Source: Cordilura impudica
Taxonomy: Eukaryota; Arthropoda; Insecta; Diptera; Scathophagidae
Direction: 5' to 3'
Assembly: GCA_963682025.1 (NCBI GenBank)
Contig: OY821520.1
Location: forward strand, 2,899,305-2,963,304
Length of the DNA: 64,000 bases
Made by a program: the position numbers and the translations under genes. Numbering within the stretch: the stretch's first letter is position 1; each line of letters begins with the position of its first letter. The notes beneath the pieces were generated by a model. It did no database searches. It had not been told where the DNA came from and saw only the letters and a list, made by a program, of their open reading frames with translations. Below are positions 11,666-24,074 of this stretch, piece after piece.

Positions 11666-12473
11666 ATGGATGTAACACGTTTGGCAGTTCTGGTTGTGGC
11701 AATTTTTGTCGTTTCGACTTCGGCACAACCATCTTCTCGAATTTGGGATGGAGAAGAAGCTTCTAAAGATGCTTTCCCATATGTGGCTTCTGTACGTTTA
11801 GATGGTGCTCATATTTGTGGTGGTTCCATAATTGGAGCAAAAACTATCTTAACTGCGGCACACTGTGTTATTGAAAATGGAAATACGTAAGTTAAATTTA
11901 GGTTGCTTTATCATATTTTTGAAAAACTATCTTATACTCTGTAGGGTTTCTTTAAACAAGTTAGCTGTACGTGTTGGTAGTACTAATCAATTTTCTGGTG
12001 GTAAACTGGCTACCATAGCCGCTATAAACTTACATCCTGAATATGCTGGTATCAAAAATGATGTTGCCATTTTAACTTTGGAATCCCCATTGGAGTGGAC
12101 TGATCGTATTAAAATGATTGAAATTGCCACTTCATCTTCTGATGAACCCGCAGCTGGAGTTTCAGTTTCAGTAGCCGGCTGGGGTGAACAATCTTCAAAT
12201 GTTGCATCCTACAAATTACACTCCATAACTCTTAGTATAGCCAGTGAAACAGTCTGTACCGAAGCTTACAGTGACAATGATAGTTCTACCATTTGTTTAG
12301 CTCACGATTTGAAGCAAGGTAGTTGCACTGGAGATGCTGGCAATGGTGCTGTCTACAAGGAGAAATTGGTTGGTGTTAGCAGTTTCGTTGTCGGGGCCTG
12401 TGGTTCTCGTTATCCTGATGTTTTCGCCAATGTTTCCTACTATGCTTCATGGATTAAAAGTTTTTTGGCCTAA
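11666..12473 (+). CDS. Serine-protease homologue 2, catalytic Ser replaced by Ala
   Basis: Secreted S1A-fold pseudo-enzyme. Exons 11666-11886 and 11945-12473, with a 58-nt phase-2 intron, give 249 residues. Signal peptide is residues 1-20. The activation site is Arg-IWDG in place of IVGG, so normal zymogen activation is doubtful. His (TAAHC) and Asp (KNDVAILTL) remain, but the Ser motif is GDAGNG. Six cysteines and Asp226 (YPDVF) persist. It shares with homologue 1 the loss of Ser and the Pro198-to-Gly change, plus a PYKL/SYKL-type stretch after GWG and a C-terminal SYY.SWI.S, so the two are probably a tandem duplication of an already non-catalytic ancestor. AATAAA lies at 12517-12522. Confidence 0.92.
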
Positions 12474-12628
12474 GATAAACACATTTTTGCTTTGTATATT
12501 GCAAAAAATTTTAAGTAATAAATAAATTTTAATTGGCATAAACAAATTTCTTCCTTTTATAGTAGAGATAATAGAATATAATTAAAAAACTGTAACGGAA
12601 GTCAATATATTGAATACATGGATTAAGA

Positions 12629-14390
12629 AAAAAATCATGTGAGTCCGATCACAAGGGAGATGTGTAAACATCTAATAATTAAAGAAAACATCAACATCAT
12701 ATTTTCCAGTGCATAAAAAATAAGTCGATTATGCTGTTTTCTGAAATTCAATTGATGTTTTCTGAAATGCAATCGATGTTTTCTGAAATTCAATTGATGT
12801 TTTCTGATACACAATTAATGTTTTCAGCAATTCAAATGATGCTTTTTGAAATTCTATTGACGTTTTCTGAAATACAATTAATGTTCTCAGCAATTCAAAT
12901 AATGCTTTTTGAAATTCAATTGATGTTTTCTGAAATTCTATTTATGTTTTCTGAAATTCAAATGATGATTTCTGAAATACAATTGCTGTTTTCTGAAATA
13001 CAATTGATGTTTTCTGAAATTCTATTGATGTTTTCTGAAATTTAATTGATGTTTTCTGAAACTCGAATGATGTTTTTTGAAATTATATTGATGTTTTCTG
13101 AAATTCTATTTATGTTTTCTGAAATTCAAATTATGTTTTCTGAAACTCAAATGATGTTTTCTGAAATTCTATTTATGTTTTCTGAAATTCAATTGATGTT
13201 TTCTGAAATACAATTGATGTTTTCTGAAATACAATTGATTTTTTCTGAAATTCTATTGATGTTTTCTGAAATTCTATTTATGTTTTCTGAAATTCAAATG
13301 ATGTTTTCTGAAATACAATTGATGTTTTCTGAAATACAATTGATGTTTTCTGAAATTCTATTGATGTTTTCTGAAATTCAATTGACGTTTTCTGAAACTC
13401 GAATGATGTTTTCTGAAATTATATTGATGTTTTCTGAAATTCTATTTATGTTTTCTGAAATTCAAATGATGTTTTCTGAAACTCGAATGATGTTTTCTGA
13501 AATTATATTGATGTTTTCTGAAATTCTATTGATGTTTTCTGAAATTCAATTGATGTTTTCTGAAATTCTATTGATGTTTTCTGAAATTATATTGATGTTT
13601 TCTGAAATTCTATTTATGTTTTCTGAAATGATGTTTTCTGAAATTCTATTTATGTTTTCTGAAATTCAATTGATGTTTTCTGAAATTTTATAGATGTTTT
13701 CTGAAATTCTATTTATGTTTTCTGCATTCAAATGATGTTTTCTGAAATTATATTGATGGTTTCTGAAATACAATTGATCGAATGATGTTTTCTGAAATTA
13801 TATTGATGTTTTCTGAAATTCAATTTATGTTTTCTGAAATTCAAATGATGTTTTCTGAAATTATATTGATGGTTTCTGAAATACAATTGATGTTTTCTGA
13901 AATTCTATTGATGCTTTCTGAAATTCAATTGATGTTTTCTGAAACTCGAATGATGTTTTCTGAAATTATATTGATGTTTTCTGAAATTCTATTTATGTTT
14001 TTTGAAATTCAAATGATGTTTTCTGAAATTATATTGATGGTTTCTGAAATACAATTGATGTTTTCTGAAATTCTATTGATGTTTTCTGAAATTCAATTGA
14101 TGTTTTCTGAAACTCAAATGATGTTTTCTGAAATTATATTGATGTTTTCTGAAATTCTGTTTATGTTTTCTGAAATTCAAGTGATGTTTTCTGAAATACA
14201 ATTGATGTTTTTTGAAAGACAATTGGAAAATGTTTAGAAAAGAACATATCATAATTTTTTCACAAATATAATCAGATAAAGTCACACCGATTTACACTTC
14301 AGCTCACACCGATGTGTTACGCTGTTTTTGCGATTGTATTGTGAAATACAAATTTACCCCCCTGCGCGTATAGATGTTTACACATCAAAA
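12629..14390 (+). mobile_element. Rep-B (HINE-like) element with 21-bp minisatellite core
   Basis: Left end AAATCATGTGAGTCCGATC, then GATGTGTAAACATCTA near 12659. Right end GCGCGTATAGATGTTTACAC then ATC near 14385. The subterminal repeats are inverse copies of each other. Between them lies the minisatellite at 12731-14225, then the Rep-B right-arm landmarks TTTTGCGATTGTATTGTG and CCCCCCTGCGCGTA. It begins about 150 bp past homologue 2. Confidence 0.75.
12731..14225 (+). repeat. Minisatellite, 21-bp unit, about 70 copies
   Basis: Unit close to TGATGTTTTCTGAAATTCAAT, varying mostly in the last six bases (attcta, attata, actcga, atacaa). Because 21 is a multiple of three and the unit lacks stops in one frame, long frames appear that read as a heptapeptide MFSEIQL-like repeat. 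They have no start context and no non-repeat domain, so I do not regard them as genes. A diverged array of the inverse unit lies at 35260-35452. Confidence 0.9.
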
Positions 14391-14429
14391 ATATTCAAAG
14401 GCTAGAATTCTTATTAAATGATGAACTCA

Positions 14430-14809
14430 TCTATAATATTAATAGGCTAGGCGATTTCTTGTGACCGATGTTTTCTTCCACCGTTTTAGCCCGATTTTGA
14501 TCAAACTATATTATTTGAAAGGTATTTCTTTTTAGCCGTTTTGCAGATTTACAGATTTTTAAATTTTTTCCTTTATTTTGAGTAAATTGCATTTATATTT
14601 GCTACTAACACACACATAAAATTATACAATGCTATGTGTGTGTTTATTAAATTTGTTAATGTGTTTGTAATAAAAATGAGTTTGTTTTTTTTTTGTGTTG
14701 ATTTTTGAATTGGCTTTAATTGATTAGCATACCTTTAGGGTCTTCATTTAATGAAAAAATAAAATTTCCTAGAATTTGCATTCGAATTTCGAGGGCTGGA
14801 ATCTGCTTG
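14430..14809 (+). mobile_element. Rep-A Helitron, copy 2
   Basis: Starts TCTATAATATTAATAGG after an A and ends GGCTGGAATCTGCTTG followed by T. The CTAG terminus is mutated to CTTG. The TTCGAATTTCGAG hairpin near 14781 is retained. No coding sequence. Confidence 0.78.
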
Positions 14810-15324
14810 TTTAAATTATTAGAAGAAATCTAAACTATTCAATTTTCTATATGAAGAAAAAATAGTTTTTAAATAAAACACAATATAATCATATAGGCAT
14901 AATTAATTTTTGCAAACATTAACCAGAATCTAAAATATTATACAAAAATTTAATTTAAATTTACGAATTGTTCTATACTATTTTCAGCAGTTCACTTCAT
15001 TTGAAAGCTCTGGTATCCCTGGTTTAACAATCTGGCTACAAAGTTAACAACTGTTTTATTTTTTGAAGTTGGCAACTCGAAATCAGATGTTTGTATAAAT
15101 TTGTATGATTTTGTGAGATTTGTGAGATTTTTTGAGTGGTAGCAAGCGATAGTTATTGTGTTTATTAATTAAATATAAAAATAATAAAAGTGAAATTTAT
15201 TAAAATAGAATGTTACAAACAATAAAAAAAAAGTGTTAAAAACACGAGTTACTTAGGTTTGTCTCTCCTACCACAATTCCAATTTCGAATGCATTGGGTA
15301 ATTGCCCATGAACAGTTTCTCCTG
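14810..15324. other. AT-rich intergenic sequence
   Basis: No gene or known repeat recognised. TTTGTGAGATTTGTGAGATTTTTTGAG near 15110-15137 is a short local duplication. Confidence 0.4.
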
Positions 15325-15468
15325 AAAATATTTTTTCACCAATACAATCATAAGTCACACAGCGTTATCTCCTTCAGCTCACACCGATATAAGTTACGCT
15401 GTTTTTGTGATTGTATTGTGAAATAGAAATTTACCCCCCTGCGCGTATAGATGTTTACACATCAAAAA
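15325..15468 (+). repeat. Rep-B right-end fragment
   Basis: Carries CACCAATACAATCATAAGTC, TTTTTGTGATTGTATTGTG, CCCCCCTGCGCGTATAGATG and TTTACACATCAAAAA, the right arm of Rep-B. No left arm is present nearby. Confidence 0.7.
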
Positions 15469-15487
15469 GAAAAACAAATTGTTATAT

Positions 15488-15963
15488 TCGGCTGTGCAGA
15501 ATCTTTGTTACCCTTCATCCGTGTTCTAAACACAACGCTATAACCAAGTTTTTCAACACTAAGAGACAAAAAAGGCTAGATTTAATTTAAACACATACAA
15601 TTACATTTTTGTTCTTTGTTTGTTAGCGACGCATACACATTTTTTCTGCTTGTTTTTGTTTTCTGCACATGTGAACGTTCACAAATAAAAACAACAAGCA
15701 AACAAAAATTTATATGCATCACCGACACATAAATATATGCAACATTTTTCGCTTCTTTTAGTTTTTTATATGAAATTTTATCAGAGTATCTTTACATTTT
15801 TGTACGTCATTCTGCAAATTTAATACCTGTGGACCTATTGCGGACAGTGGATTATATTCAACAGACGCACAGACAGACGAACGTATCCAGATCGACTCCT
15901 GCTTTTATAAGGATTAATGGGGTCTCCGGAATTTGTTTCGATGAGTTAGAGGGAATAAAAAAA
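15488..15963 (-). repeat. Rep-D interspersed repeat, copy 2
   Basis: Inverse of the copies at 8400 and 47988: TTCGGCTGTGCAGAATCTTTG at the left, CAACACTAAGAGACAAAAAAGG, GATCGACTCCTGCTTTTATA and GGTCTCCGGAATTTGTTTCG at the right. The GTCCGTCTGTC box is degraded. Confidence 0.6.
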
Positions 15964-16406
15964 TTACGAAGAAATGTATGAATCAGATGGGCCCCGAATT
16001 TGTATAATATATTTGAACAAACTATTTTTTAGCAAGCATATATTTGAATATCTTATTTTTGTATATTAGTGATATGAATTTTTTAAATTTATGAAATTAT
16101 TAAAATGGGCATAGCATAATGAAATAGTACATTTTTAATTTTTGTTTTGCTAAAAAAACTACAATTATTTTGACTGTATACTCTTTCCACGGCAACAATG
16201 GATCTGAAAGTACAGTTTTGATTAGGCAAGACTACGACGATAATATTAAATTTTTAATTTAAAATGGTAAAGCATATTTGATGAGTCGGACTGAATAAAT
16301 TATTTTTAATATTTTAGATATAGCGTTTGTTTTTTTTCGCATAAAATGATCCAAAAAACAATATGTATTGGCCATTAAAATTACTTAAATATTCAAATAG
16401 GTATAT
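15964..16406. other. AT-rich intergenic sequence
   Basis: No gene, RNA or shared repeat seen. Confidence 0.4.
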
Positions 16407-17060
16407 TAGGGTGGCCCTCAAAAAAAAAGTGTTCAAACTCTCGGTCTCACCCCCTAGAAAAATGCGAATAGCAAAAAAAAAATGAGAAACACAAAGTTTT
16501 GGGTCTATCAAAAAAAAAATTTTGAGGTGCCTCAACGCGACTGAAACTTTCAAGTGTGTTTATGACACTTGAAAATATGACTTTTTTCAGATTTAGGAAA
16601 ATTTCGTTCTATAGTTTAATTTTTTTTTGACAATGAATTGATTTCAGTATCAAATTATCTTTTCAAAAAGGTATATAACTTCAAAATCTAATAAAAACTC
16701 TCCAAGAGCTAACTAATGCCCCAGAACGATTTTGTGCCAAAAAAAACTCTAGGTCATGAAATATGATGAACATTTTTTCAACTTTAACAAATTGATTAAA
16801 GCCATAATCTTTTTTTTTTTTTGGTCTCTATACCTGTAAGTACTCAGATATAAAGTATTGTGTTATTTCCACGTTGTTAACCTATTGCGAAATGAGACCA
16901 AAGACGGAAATTTTTATTTATAAAATTTTGAAAACTTTTTAAGTTTTAAAATTTTCTTAAACAAAATTTCAAAAAGTGAATCTGGCACTTTTTTGCTACA
17001 TTTCTAGGGGTGAGACCTTAAACACTTTTTTCCCCCTCCATATAGTGAAGGGCCATCCTA
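16407..17060. mobile_element. hAT-type MITE
   Basis: TIRs TAGGGTGGCCCTCA (16407) and the inverse of TAGGATGGCCCTTCA (ending 17060) are followed inward by a longer matching part, GGTCTCACCCCCTAGAAA. Flanks AGGTATAT (16399-16406) and ATGTATAT (17061-17068) match at seven of eight positions, the 8-bp target duplication expected of hAT. No transposase is encoded; the short frames at each end are mirror images from the inverted repeat. Confidence 0.77.
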
Positions 17061-17639
17061 ATGTATATACATGTAAGTTCGCCATAGCGTTTGTAACGCA
17101 TCGAAATAAATATAAAGAACTATTTCTTGCTATCACGATTACACCCAGAACATGTGAAAGGATTTAACTGATTCTTGTTATGCGAAACAGTATGGATTGA
17201 AAGGCACAGAATGGGCTAGGAGTTTGAAAGCCATGAGTGAAACTGTGTTAAAAGTTCCTTCGAATGATAAAATTGATTATTTTGGTATAATCAGGTGACT
17301 TAATATAAATTAAAATTTTGTTCACCCGAAAAAAAATATTTTGAATATCATTTTATTATGACACAAATTTGTCATTTTTTACATGTACACTGTAAATTAT
17401 TTTAAAATAACTTGCAAATTCGAGCTTATTTTTTTAATACACATTTTTTGTTACATTAGTTACTTGTTGACAGTATCACATGCAGAAATTCAAATAGAAC
17501 TTTAAAATTCAATTACAAGAAACATTATAAAACTCAAACAGTGACAAATATCAATTGAAAAAAATAAAAGAAACAGATATTACAAACAATAAATAGTCTT
17601 CAAAAATGGATAAATTTATGAGTACTGATAATTTTATTA
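17061..17639. other. Intergenic sequence downstream of the minus-strand protease
   Basis: AT-rich. On the minus strand AATAAA at 17637-17632 immediately follows the stop codon of the neighbouring gene and may be its polyadenylation signal. Nothing else is recognised. Confidence 0.45.
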
Positions 17640-18467
17640 TTAAATCATATTTTCTTTAATCCATTCAATGTTATAAGCCACTTTAGCATAACCATCTGGT
17701 CTAGATGAACCACATTTGATGACAACAAATCCTGCAACTCCTGCTAGTTTTCCATTATAAGTAGCAGGACCACCTGAGTCACCGTTGCAAGCACCAGCAC
17801 CAGATGGATGATCTAAACAGAGCAATGCATCGGTATAAAAACCAATTTTGCTAGCACATCCTGTTTTGCTTAAGCCCGTCACAGTATACCATTGCATGAT
17901 AATGGGTAAATTAGCAGCAGCATGTTCGATTAAACCCCAACCAGAAATAATGACATCTGAATTGGCTGGAACTTCACTATCCAACAGTTCAATAGCCTGT
18001 ATGGTTTCGGAGAAAACCAATTCTTCTTCTAATTCCAATAGAGCCAAGTCATTATAAATGACATAGTCGGGATGAACTATTACACGTTTAACGGGTACAA
18101 TAACTCCACCAGCAATACGGTTGATGGTACCAGCTCGAATTGTGAAACGATCAGCCGAATAACTAAAATTTAAAATTTGTTTAATTATTTTTTTATGATT
18201 TCTAACATTTGTTAGTCGTACGAAATTTCATTTATTCACTTACGCTTCAGTTCCTTCGATAACAACACAATGAGCTGCTGTTAGGATATAACGACTGCTA
18301 ATAACTGAACCACCACAGACATGGCTATGATCACGACGCAATGAAATCTGATGCGGGAACTGCTTAGGGGCAGCATCATGGCCACCTACTACCCGACCTA
18401 TTGTGGGGCTAGCCCAAGCAATCCCCATAAAGAGACTCAACGCCAAAATGCAACTTACAACCGACAT
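17640..18467 (-). CDS. Secreted S1A serine protease, active
   Basis: Secreted endopeptidase of the cluster. Exons 18467-18244 and 18162-17640 with an 81-nt phase-2 intron (GTAAGT...TTTTAG) give 248 residues. Signal peptide is about 1-19, activation Arg-VVGG, His in TAAHC, Asp in YNDLALLEL and Ser in GDSGGP. The pocket has Gly189 (GACNGDSGGP) and Asp226 (RPDGY), and six cysteines are kept. The exon-2 frame is open from the splice acceptor at 18163-18164; the lack of an internal ATG is expected for a second exon. Most like the proteases at 319 and 21705. It lies on the opposite strand to its neighbours. Confidence 0.93.
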
Positions 18468-18520
18468 TTTAAATTTTCAACGTTTGAAAAAGAATTGTAC
18501 GATTAATATAAATATTGGTT

Positions 18521-18529
18521 GTATTTATA
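18521..18529 (-). promoter_or_regulatory. TATA box of the 17640-18467 gene
   Basis: TATAAATAC on the minus strand, 54-62 nt before the ATG. With the usual 30-nt spacing transcription would begin near 18498, giving a 5' UTR of about 30 nt. No textbook initiator is visible there. Confidence 0.62.
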
Positions 18530-18889
18530 GTTTTTTTGTAATAACAAATATTGATTCTTTGATTAACAAATATTTTATTTAATCTAGGATTAATAATTAT
18601 TGCAGACAACAAATCAGATTTAAATCTTATCTCATTATTGATAACATTTCAGTCATCTACATGTACAGTTATGTGAGAAATTATAGGGACACACATTCGA
18701 TGCAAAAGCAAATAAAATCAGTGAATTGCCGCTAGTTAACAGAATTAATTGTTTGTTTATAACCTACAAAAACAAACACCATTGAGATTTTATCCACATT
18801 GAGAAGTCAATATGAATTATTTATTACATAACTATGTATATATATTTCATGTGAAAAAATTAAGGAATCTTCTGGTTATCGAACAAAAT
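18530..18889. other. Upstream flank, no gene
   Basis: AT-rich sequence between the minus-strand promoter and Rep-B. TTATTGATAACATTTC near 18635 contains a GATA-type core. Confidence 0.45.
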
Positions 18890-20855
18890 AAAAAATCATG
18901 TGGGTCCGATCACAGGGGAGATGGGTAAACATCTAGTAATTAAAGATTTTTTTATGGCACTTTTTTTAAAAAACAGAAAGCGTCATATATGTATCACTTC
19001 TAGCAATTAACTGCAGGGGCTCTGCTAATATAAAAATATTTATTATTATTTATTATTTCAACTGGTTAATTTTTAATTTTTCGCCTTTTATTTTTCATTT
19101 TTTGTTTTAAATTTTTAATTTTTTATTTTCAATTTTTTATTTTTCATTATTTCATTTTTCGATTTTCATTTTTTATTTTTAATTTTCATTTTTTATTTTT
19201 CATTTTTTAATTTTAATTTTTCATTTTTAATTTTTAATTTTTCGTTTTTCATTCTTAATTTATTATTTTTCATTTTTTATTTTTAATTTTTTTTTTTCAT
19301 TTTTTGTTTTTCATTTTTTATTTTTCTTTTTTTATTTTTCATTTTCCCATTTCATTTTTTATTTTCCATTTCCATTTTTCGTTTTTCATTATAATTTTTA
19401 ATTTTTTATTTTTCTTTTTTCAATTTTTATTTTTCATTTTTTATTTTTAGTTTTTTATTTTTCATTTCTCATTTTTTATTTTTATTTCTTTTTTCATTTT
19501 TTATTTTTAATTTTATATTTTTCATTTTCGTTTTTAATTTTTCATTTTTCACTTTTCAGTTTTAATTTTTCGTTTTTAATTTTTTATTTTTTATTTTTCA
19601 TTTTTCGTTTTTAATTTTTATTTTTTAATTTTTAATTTTTACTTTTTACTTTTTAATTTTTAATTTTTAATATTTAATTTTTAATTTCTAATTTTTAATT
19701 TTTAATTTTTAATTTTTAATTTTTAATTTTTAATTTTTAATTTTTAATTTTTAATTTTTAATTTTTAATTTTTAATTTTTAATTTTTAATTTTTAATTTT
19801 TAATTTTCAATTTTTAATTTTTAATTTTTATATTTTTAATTTTTAATTTTTAATTTTTAATTTTTAATTTTTAATTTTTAATTTTTAATTTTTAATTTTT
19901 AATTTTTAATTTTTAATTTTTAATTTTTAATTTTTAATTTTTAATTTTTAATTTTTAATTTTTAATTTTTAATTTTTAATTTTTAATTTTTAATTTTTAA
20001 TTTTTAATTTTTAATTTTTAATTTTTAATTTTTAATTTTTAATTTTTAATTTTTAATTTTTAATTTTTAATTTTTAATTTTTAATTTTTAATTTTTAATT
20101 TTTAATTTTTAATTTTCAATTTTTAATTTTTAATTTTTATATTTTTAATTTTTAATTTTTAATTTTTAATTTTTAATTTTTAATTTTTAATTTTTAATTT
20201 TTAATTTTTAATTTTTAATTTTTAATTTTTAATTTTTAATTTTTAATTTTTAATTTTGAATTTTTAATTTTGAATTTTGAATTTTGAATTTTTAATTTTG
20301 AATTTTGAATTTTGAATTTTTAATTTTCAATTTTTAATTTTTAATTTTTAATTTTTAATTTTCAATTTTTAATTTTTAATTTTTAATTTTTAATTTTTAA
20401 TTTTTAATTTTTAATTTTTAATTTTTAATTTTTAATTTTTAATTTTTAATTTTTAATTTTTAATTTTTAATTTTTAATTTTTAATTTTTAATATTTAATA
20501 TTTAATATTTAATTTTTAATTTTTAATTTTTAATTTTTAATTTTTAATTTTTAATTTTTAATTTTTAATTTTTAATTTTAAATTTTTAATTTTTCATTTT
20601 TCATTATCCATTTTTATATTTACGTTTTTCATTTTTCGTTTTTCATTTTTTATTTTCCATTTTTAATTTTTTATTTTTCATTTTAAATTTTTCATTTTTT
20701 ATTTTCCATTTTATATTTTTAGTTTTTCATCTTTAATTTTGCGTTTTTCTTTTTAGTTTTTAATTTTTTATTTTTAATTTTTATTTTTCATTTTTCATCT
20801 TTTATTTTAAATTTTTTATTTTTCGTTTTCCATTTTTCGGTTTTCATTTTAAGCA
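18890..20855 (+). mobile_element. Rep-B (HINE-like) element with heptamer satellite core, right end lost
   Basis: Left end AAATCATGTGGGTCCGATC, GGGTAAACATCTAGTAATTA and CTGCAGGGGCTCTGCTAATA near 19012-19031. Then comes a huge simple-sequence core. The usual right arm is missing: the core stops at a Tc1 transposase fragment near 20860. The sequence at 19030-19045 is the empty site used to prove Helitron insertion at 24939. Confidence 0.72.
19620..20590. repeat. (TTTTTAA)n satellite array, about 1 kb
   Basis: Near-perfect 7-bp repeat TTTTTAA with rare variants (TTTTCAA, TTTTGAA, TTTAATA). Flanking 19060-19620 and 20590-20850 are degenerate mixtures of ATTTTTCATTTTTT and related units. It is the longest pure simple repeat in the window. 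Confidence 0.93.
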
Positions 20856-20867
20856 GTAAATTTGGTA

Positions 20868-21325
20868 TTGTATGCTGTATTAACAGGTCTTCTTACGTGA
20901 TGAACATCTCGAGCAGAGTTAAACGATTTAAATTTGGTTTCGTCAGACCAAAGAATATTAAGCCTTTTTTAGGAATGTTTTTCACCAAATTTTAATCTTT
21001 GTTGTACGTTCTTCTTAGACAACACGGGTGCTTCGTGCTTTATGGTTTTCACGGATTGGTATTTGGCGGATTGTTGATGTATCAACATCAATATTTATCT
21101 TATCTGTTTGGAAGAGGTAAAGGGATTTTTTTTGCACAGCTTCTTTTCAGTGGTTTTTGGTTTTCTACCGCATGTATCCTTCTTCGGTTCCCATTTAACA
21201 GCAATTTCTACCATTGTTTTTGAAACTTGGAGTATAACCTTTCTATAAGAATTTCCTGCGTTAAACAAATCTTAAATATTTTGTCGCGTCACAGAGTCGC
21301 AGTACTTAGATCTACCTATATTTGG
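20868..21325 (-). pseudogene. Tc1-type transposase fragment
   Basis: Minus-strand translation shows VLSKKNVQQRLKFGEKH, ILWSDETKFKSFNS (first catalytic Asp of the WSDETKF motif near 20950) and VRRPVNTAYN in order, with an HTH-adjacent part further out near 21200-21300. Stops interrupt it and neither TIR nor the C-terminal DxE region is present. It is a different family from the Tc1 at 27645. Confidence 0.75.
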
Positions 21326-21653
21326 CTAGTAGGTGAAAAATATATATACATATATATACTTAGTTTAGTTAAAATTTCTACTTAATGGCAGATTTTTACA
21401 TTTTGATACTGAACATTATTGTTCTTATTATTTTTCACACAACTGTATAAGTTTAAATAGATTTTGTTGATATAATTTTTGTTAACTCCTTGTTATAAAA
21501 CAATATTCTTCAGACTGTACGCAAGTTGCACGAAAATAAAGTCGTTTTCGAAAATTTTGAGATATTAACAGAAAATTACATTCGAAGTTAGTCCGAAGAG
21601 GCTTTTAATCAGTGCAAATCATTTAGAGCCCTACGATTAGATTAGTAAAAAGC
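21326..21653. other. Intergenic sequence upstream of the 21705 protease
   Basis: AT-rich; (TATA)n near 21342-21358. No GATA cluster as clear as at other genes. Confidence 0.4.
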
Positions 21654-22534
<881 letters not shown>

Positions 22535-22593
22535 GAGATATTTATTAAATATATGTAATGTAACATGTCTTAAACTTGCAATACCTCAAAAAC

Positions 22594-22631
22594 AGTTCAG
22601 CTACATTGATTATAAACAATGTAGCTGAACT
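22594..22631. other. Perfect 15-bp hairpin downstream of the protease stop
   Basis: AGTTCAGCTACATTG (22594-22608) is followed after an 8-nt loop by its exact complement (22617-22631). It begins 60 nt past the stop codon, in or just after the 3' UTR. It may be a 3'-UTR structure or a residual palindromic transposon end. Confidence 0.8.
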
Positions 22632-22890
22632 AAGTGTTCATATCATGAACAAAAATATAAACTATTAAAAACAAACAACAGAAGAACTTAATAAAATCAT
22701 CTTGATTGTGGTTAACAGTTGTTTTGGTAAGTTAACTTTTAATAGGTTTTGGTGTTTGCAAGAACTACAATTAAATATTTGCAAAATTAAATTAATAGAA
22801 AAATAATATTGATCTTAATGACCAAAAGAACAAATTAAAAAAAAAAATTAATCACTTAATTCGTTCATGAACGACATAACTCTATTAAGA

Positions 22891-23850
22891 CGAGAGCGGT
22901 CCCAGAACAGCCCCATCCGATGACGGTAGTAATTAAAAAAAAAAATACTTTGTTGAAAAGTGACAACCTTATAAAACATGTTTTAAATTTCAAGACGCTA
23001 CAAATATTTTTTTATTTCTTGGATCCATCAAAATTAAACGAGATAAGTGAATTTGTAAACATAACTTAAGTAATTCAATACTTTCATTTGAAAGGTCTTA
23101 GTCCAACCAATATTAAGGCCTGGAGGTCGACCGAAGTGGTCGACCAATTGTGGTGGCCACTCCAGAAACGTTTAAGATTTTACACAAAATAGAATTGGAT
23201 GATAGTCGGCTGAAGGTGCGTGAGCTAGCTCAAAATAAAGGTATTTCAAATAGTAATATACATGGCATAATAACCAGAAGTTTGGAGATGAAAAAGCCGC
23301 CCGCAAGATGGGTGCCGCATTTACTCACGGTATTATAAATACAAAGCCGTGCAGATGTTTCAATACAGTGTTTGGCGATGTTTCACCGCAATAAAGCCGA
23401 CTTTTTGCATGATTCGTCCACCACTTCACACCTGAGACAAAGGACCAGTCAAAACAGTGGACTAAAATGGGAAGAATCGTATCCAAAGAAGGCGAAGACA
23501 GTTCCATCTGCAAGCAAAGTCATGGCTGAGGATAATTTTTATTGATTATCTTCAAAAAGGAAAAGCATTCACCGGCACCTTACCACATTTTTCTTCCTTG
23601 GATTATTTTCTATTTCCAAATTACAAAAAATGGCTCGGTGGTAAAAGATTTTCAAACAATGAAGAAATGGAGTCTGTGGTTAATTGTTATTTTAAGCAGC
23701 TAGAGCTAGATAAACATGGTATCGAACCAATTGAATATCGCTGGGAAAAGTGAACGAGTTAAAAGGAGATTATGTTGAGAAATAAAGAACATTTTTCCCA
23801 AATTTCTTGTGTATTCTTTGTCAGGTCGGTTTGTTCTGGGACTGCCGTCG
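22891..23850 (+). mobile_element. mariner element, internally deleted and broken
   Basis: TIRs CGAGAGCGGTCCCAGAAC (22891) and the inverse of CGACGGCAGTCCCAGAAC (ending 23850). The plus-strand transposase remnant shows TPETFKILHKIELDDSRLKV with a following HTH and ARWVPHLLTV (23157-23330), then a DVSIQCLAMF.RNKADFL block (23355-23400), and a C-terminal SLDYFLFPNYKKWL block to about 23753. The catalytic TMDETW block is missing or scrambled. Flanking TA is not preserved. The length is below 1.3 kb, so parts are deleted. Same family as 1572-7170. Confidence 0.85.
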
Positions 23851-24074
23851 CATCACAACGAGTTTCTGTCGATTTCTATCATTACGGTTGTAAATTAAAC
23901 AATATTTAACAGTATATTAACAAAAATTATTGTTAATATTAAAAAAAAAATCAAAATTCAGAGATTAGATTATGGTAGCCCAAAGACATTATTTCATACT
24001 GATAATCAAGAATTGACAATGAGAAAAAATTATATATAAATGGTTATTTCGTTGCGTATAGTTGCTAATAGTTA

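Noticed and set aside
12731..14237. Three long plus-strand frames with MFSEIQL-type repeats
   Set aside because: They are the 21-bp minisatellite read in a stop-free frame; there is no non-repeat domain, no promoter, and similar frames appear wherever the array is in register.
16314..17167. Two facing small frames sharing a GGET-L-NTFF motif
   Set aside because: The similarity comes from the inverted arms of the hAT-type MITE, not from protein homology.
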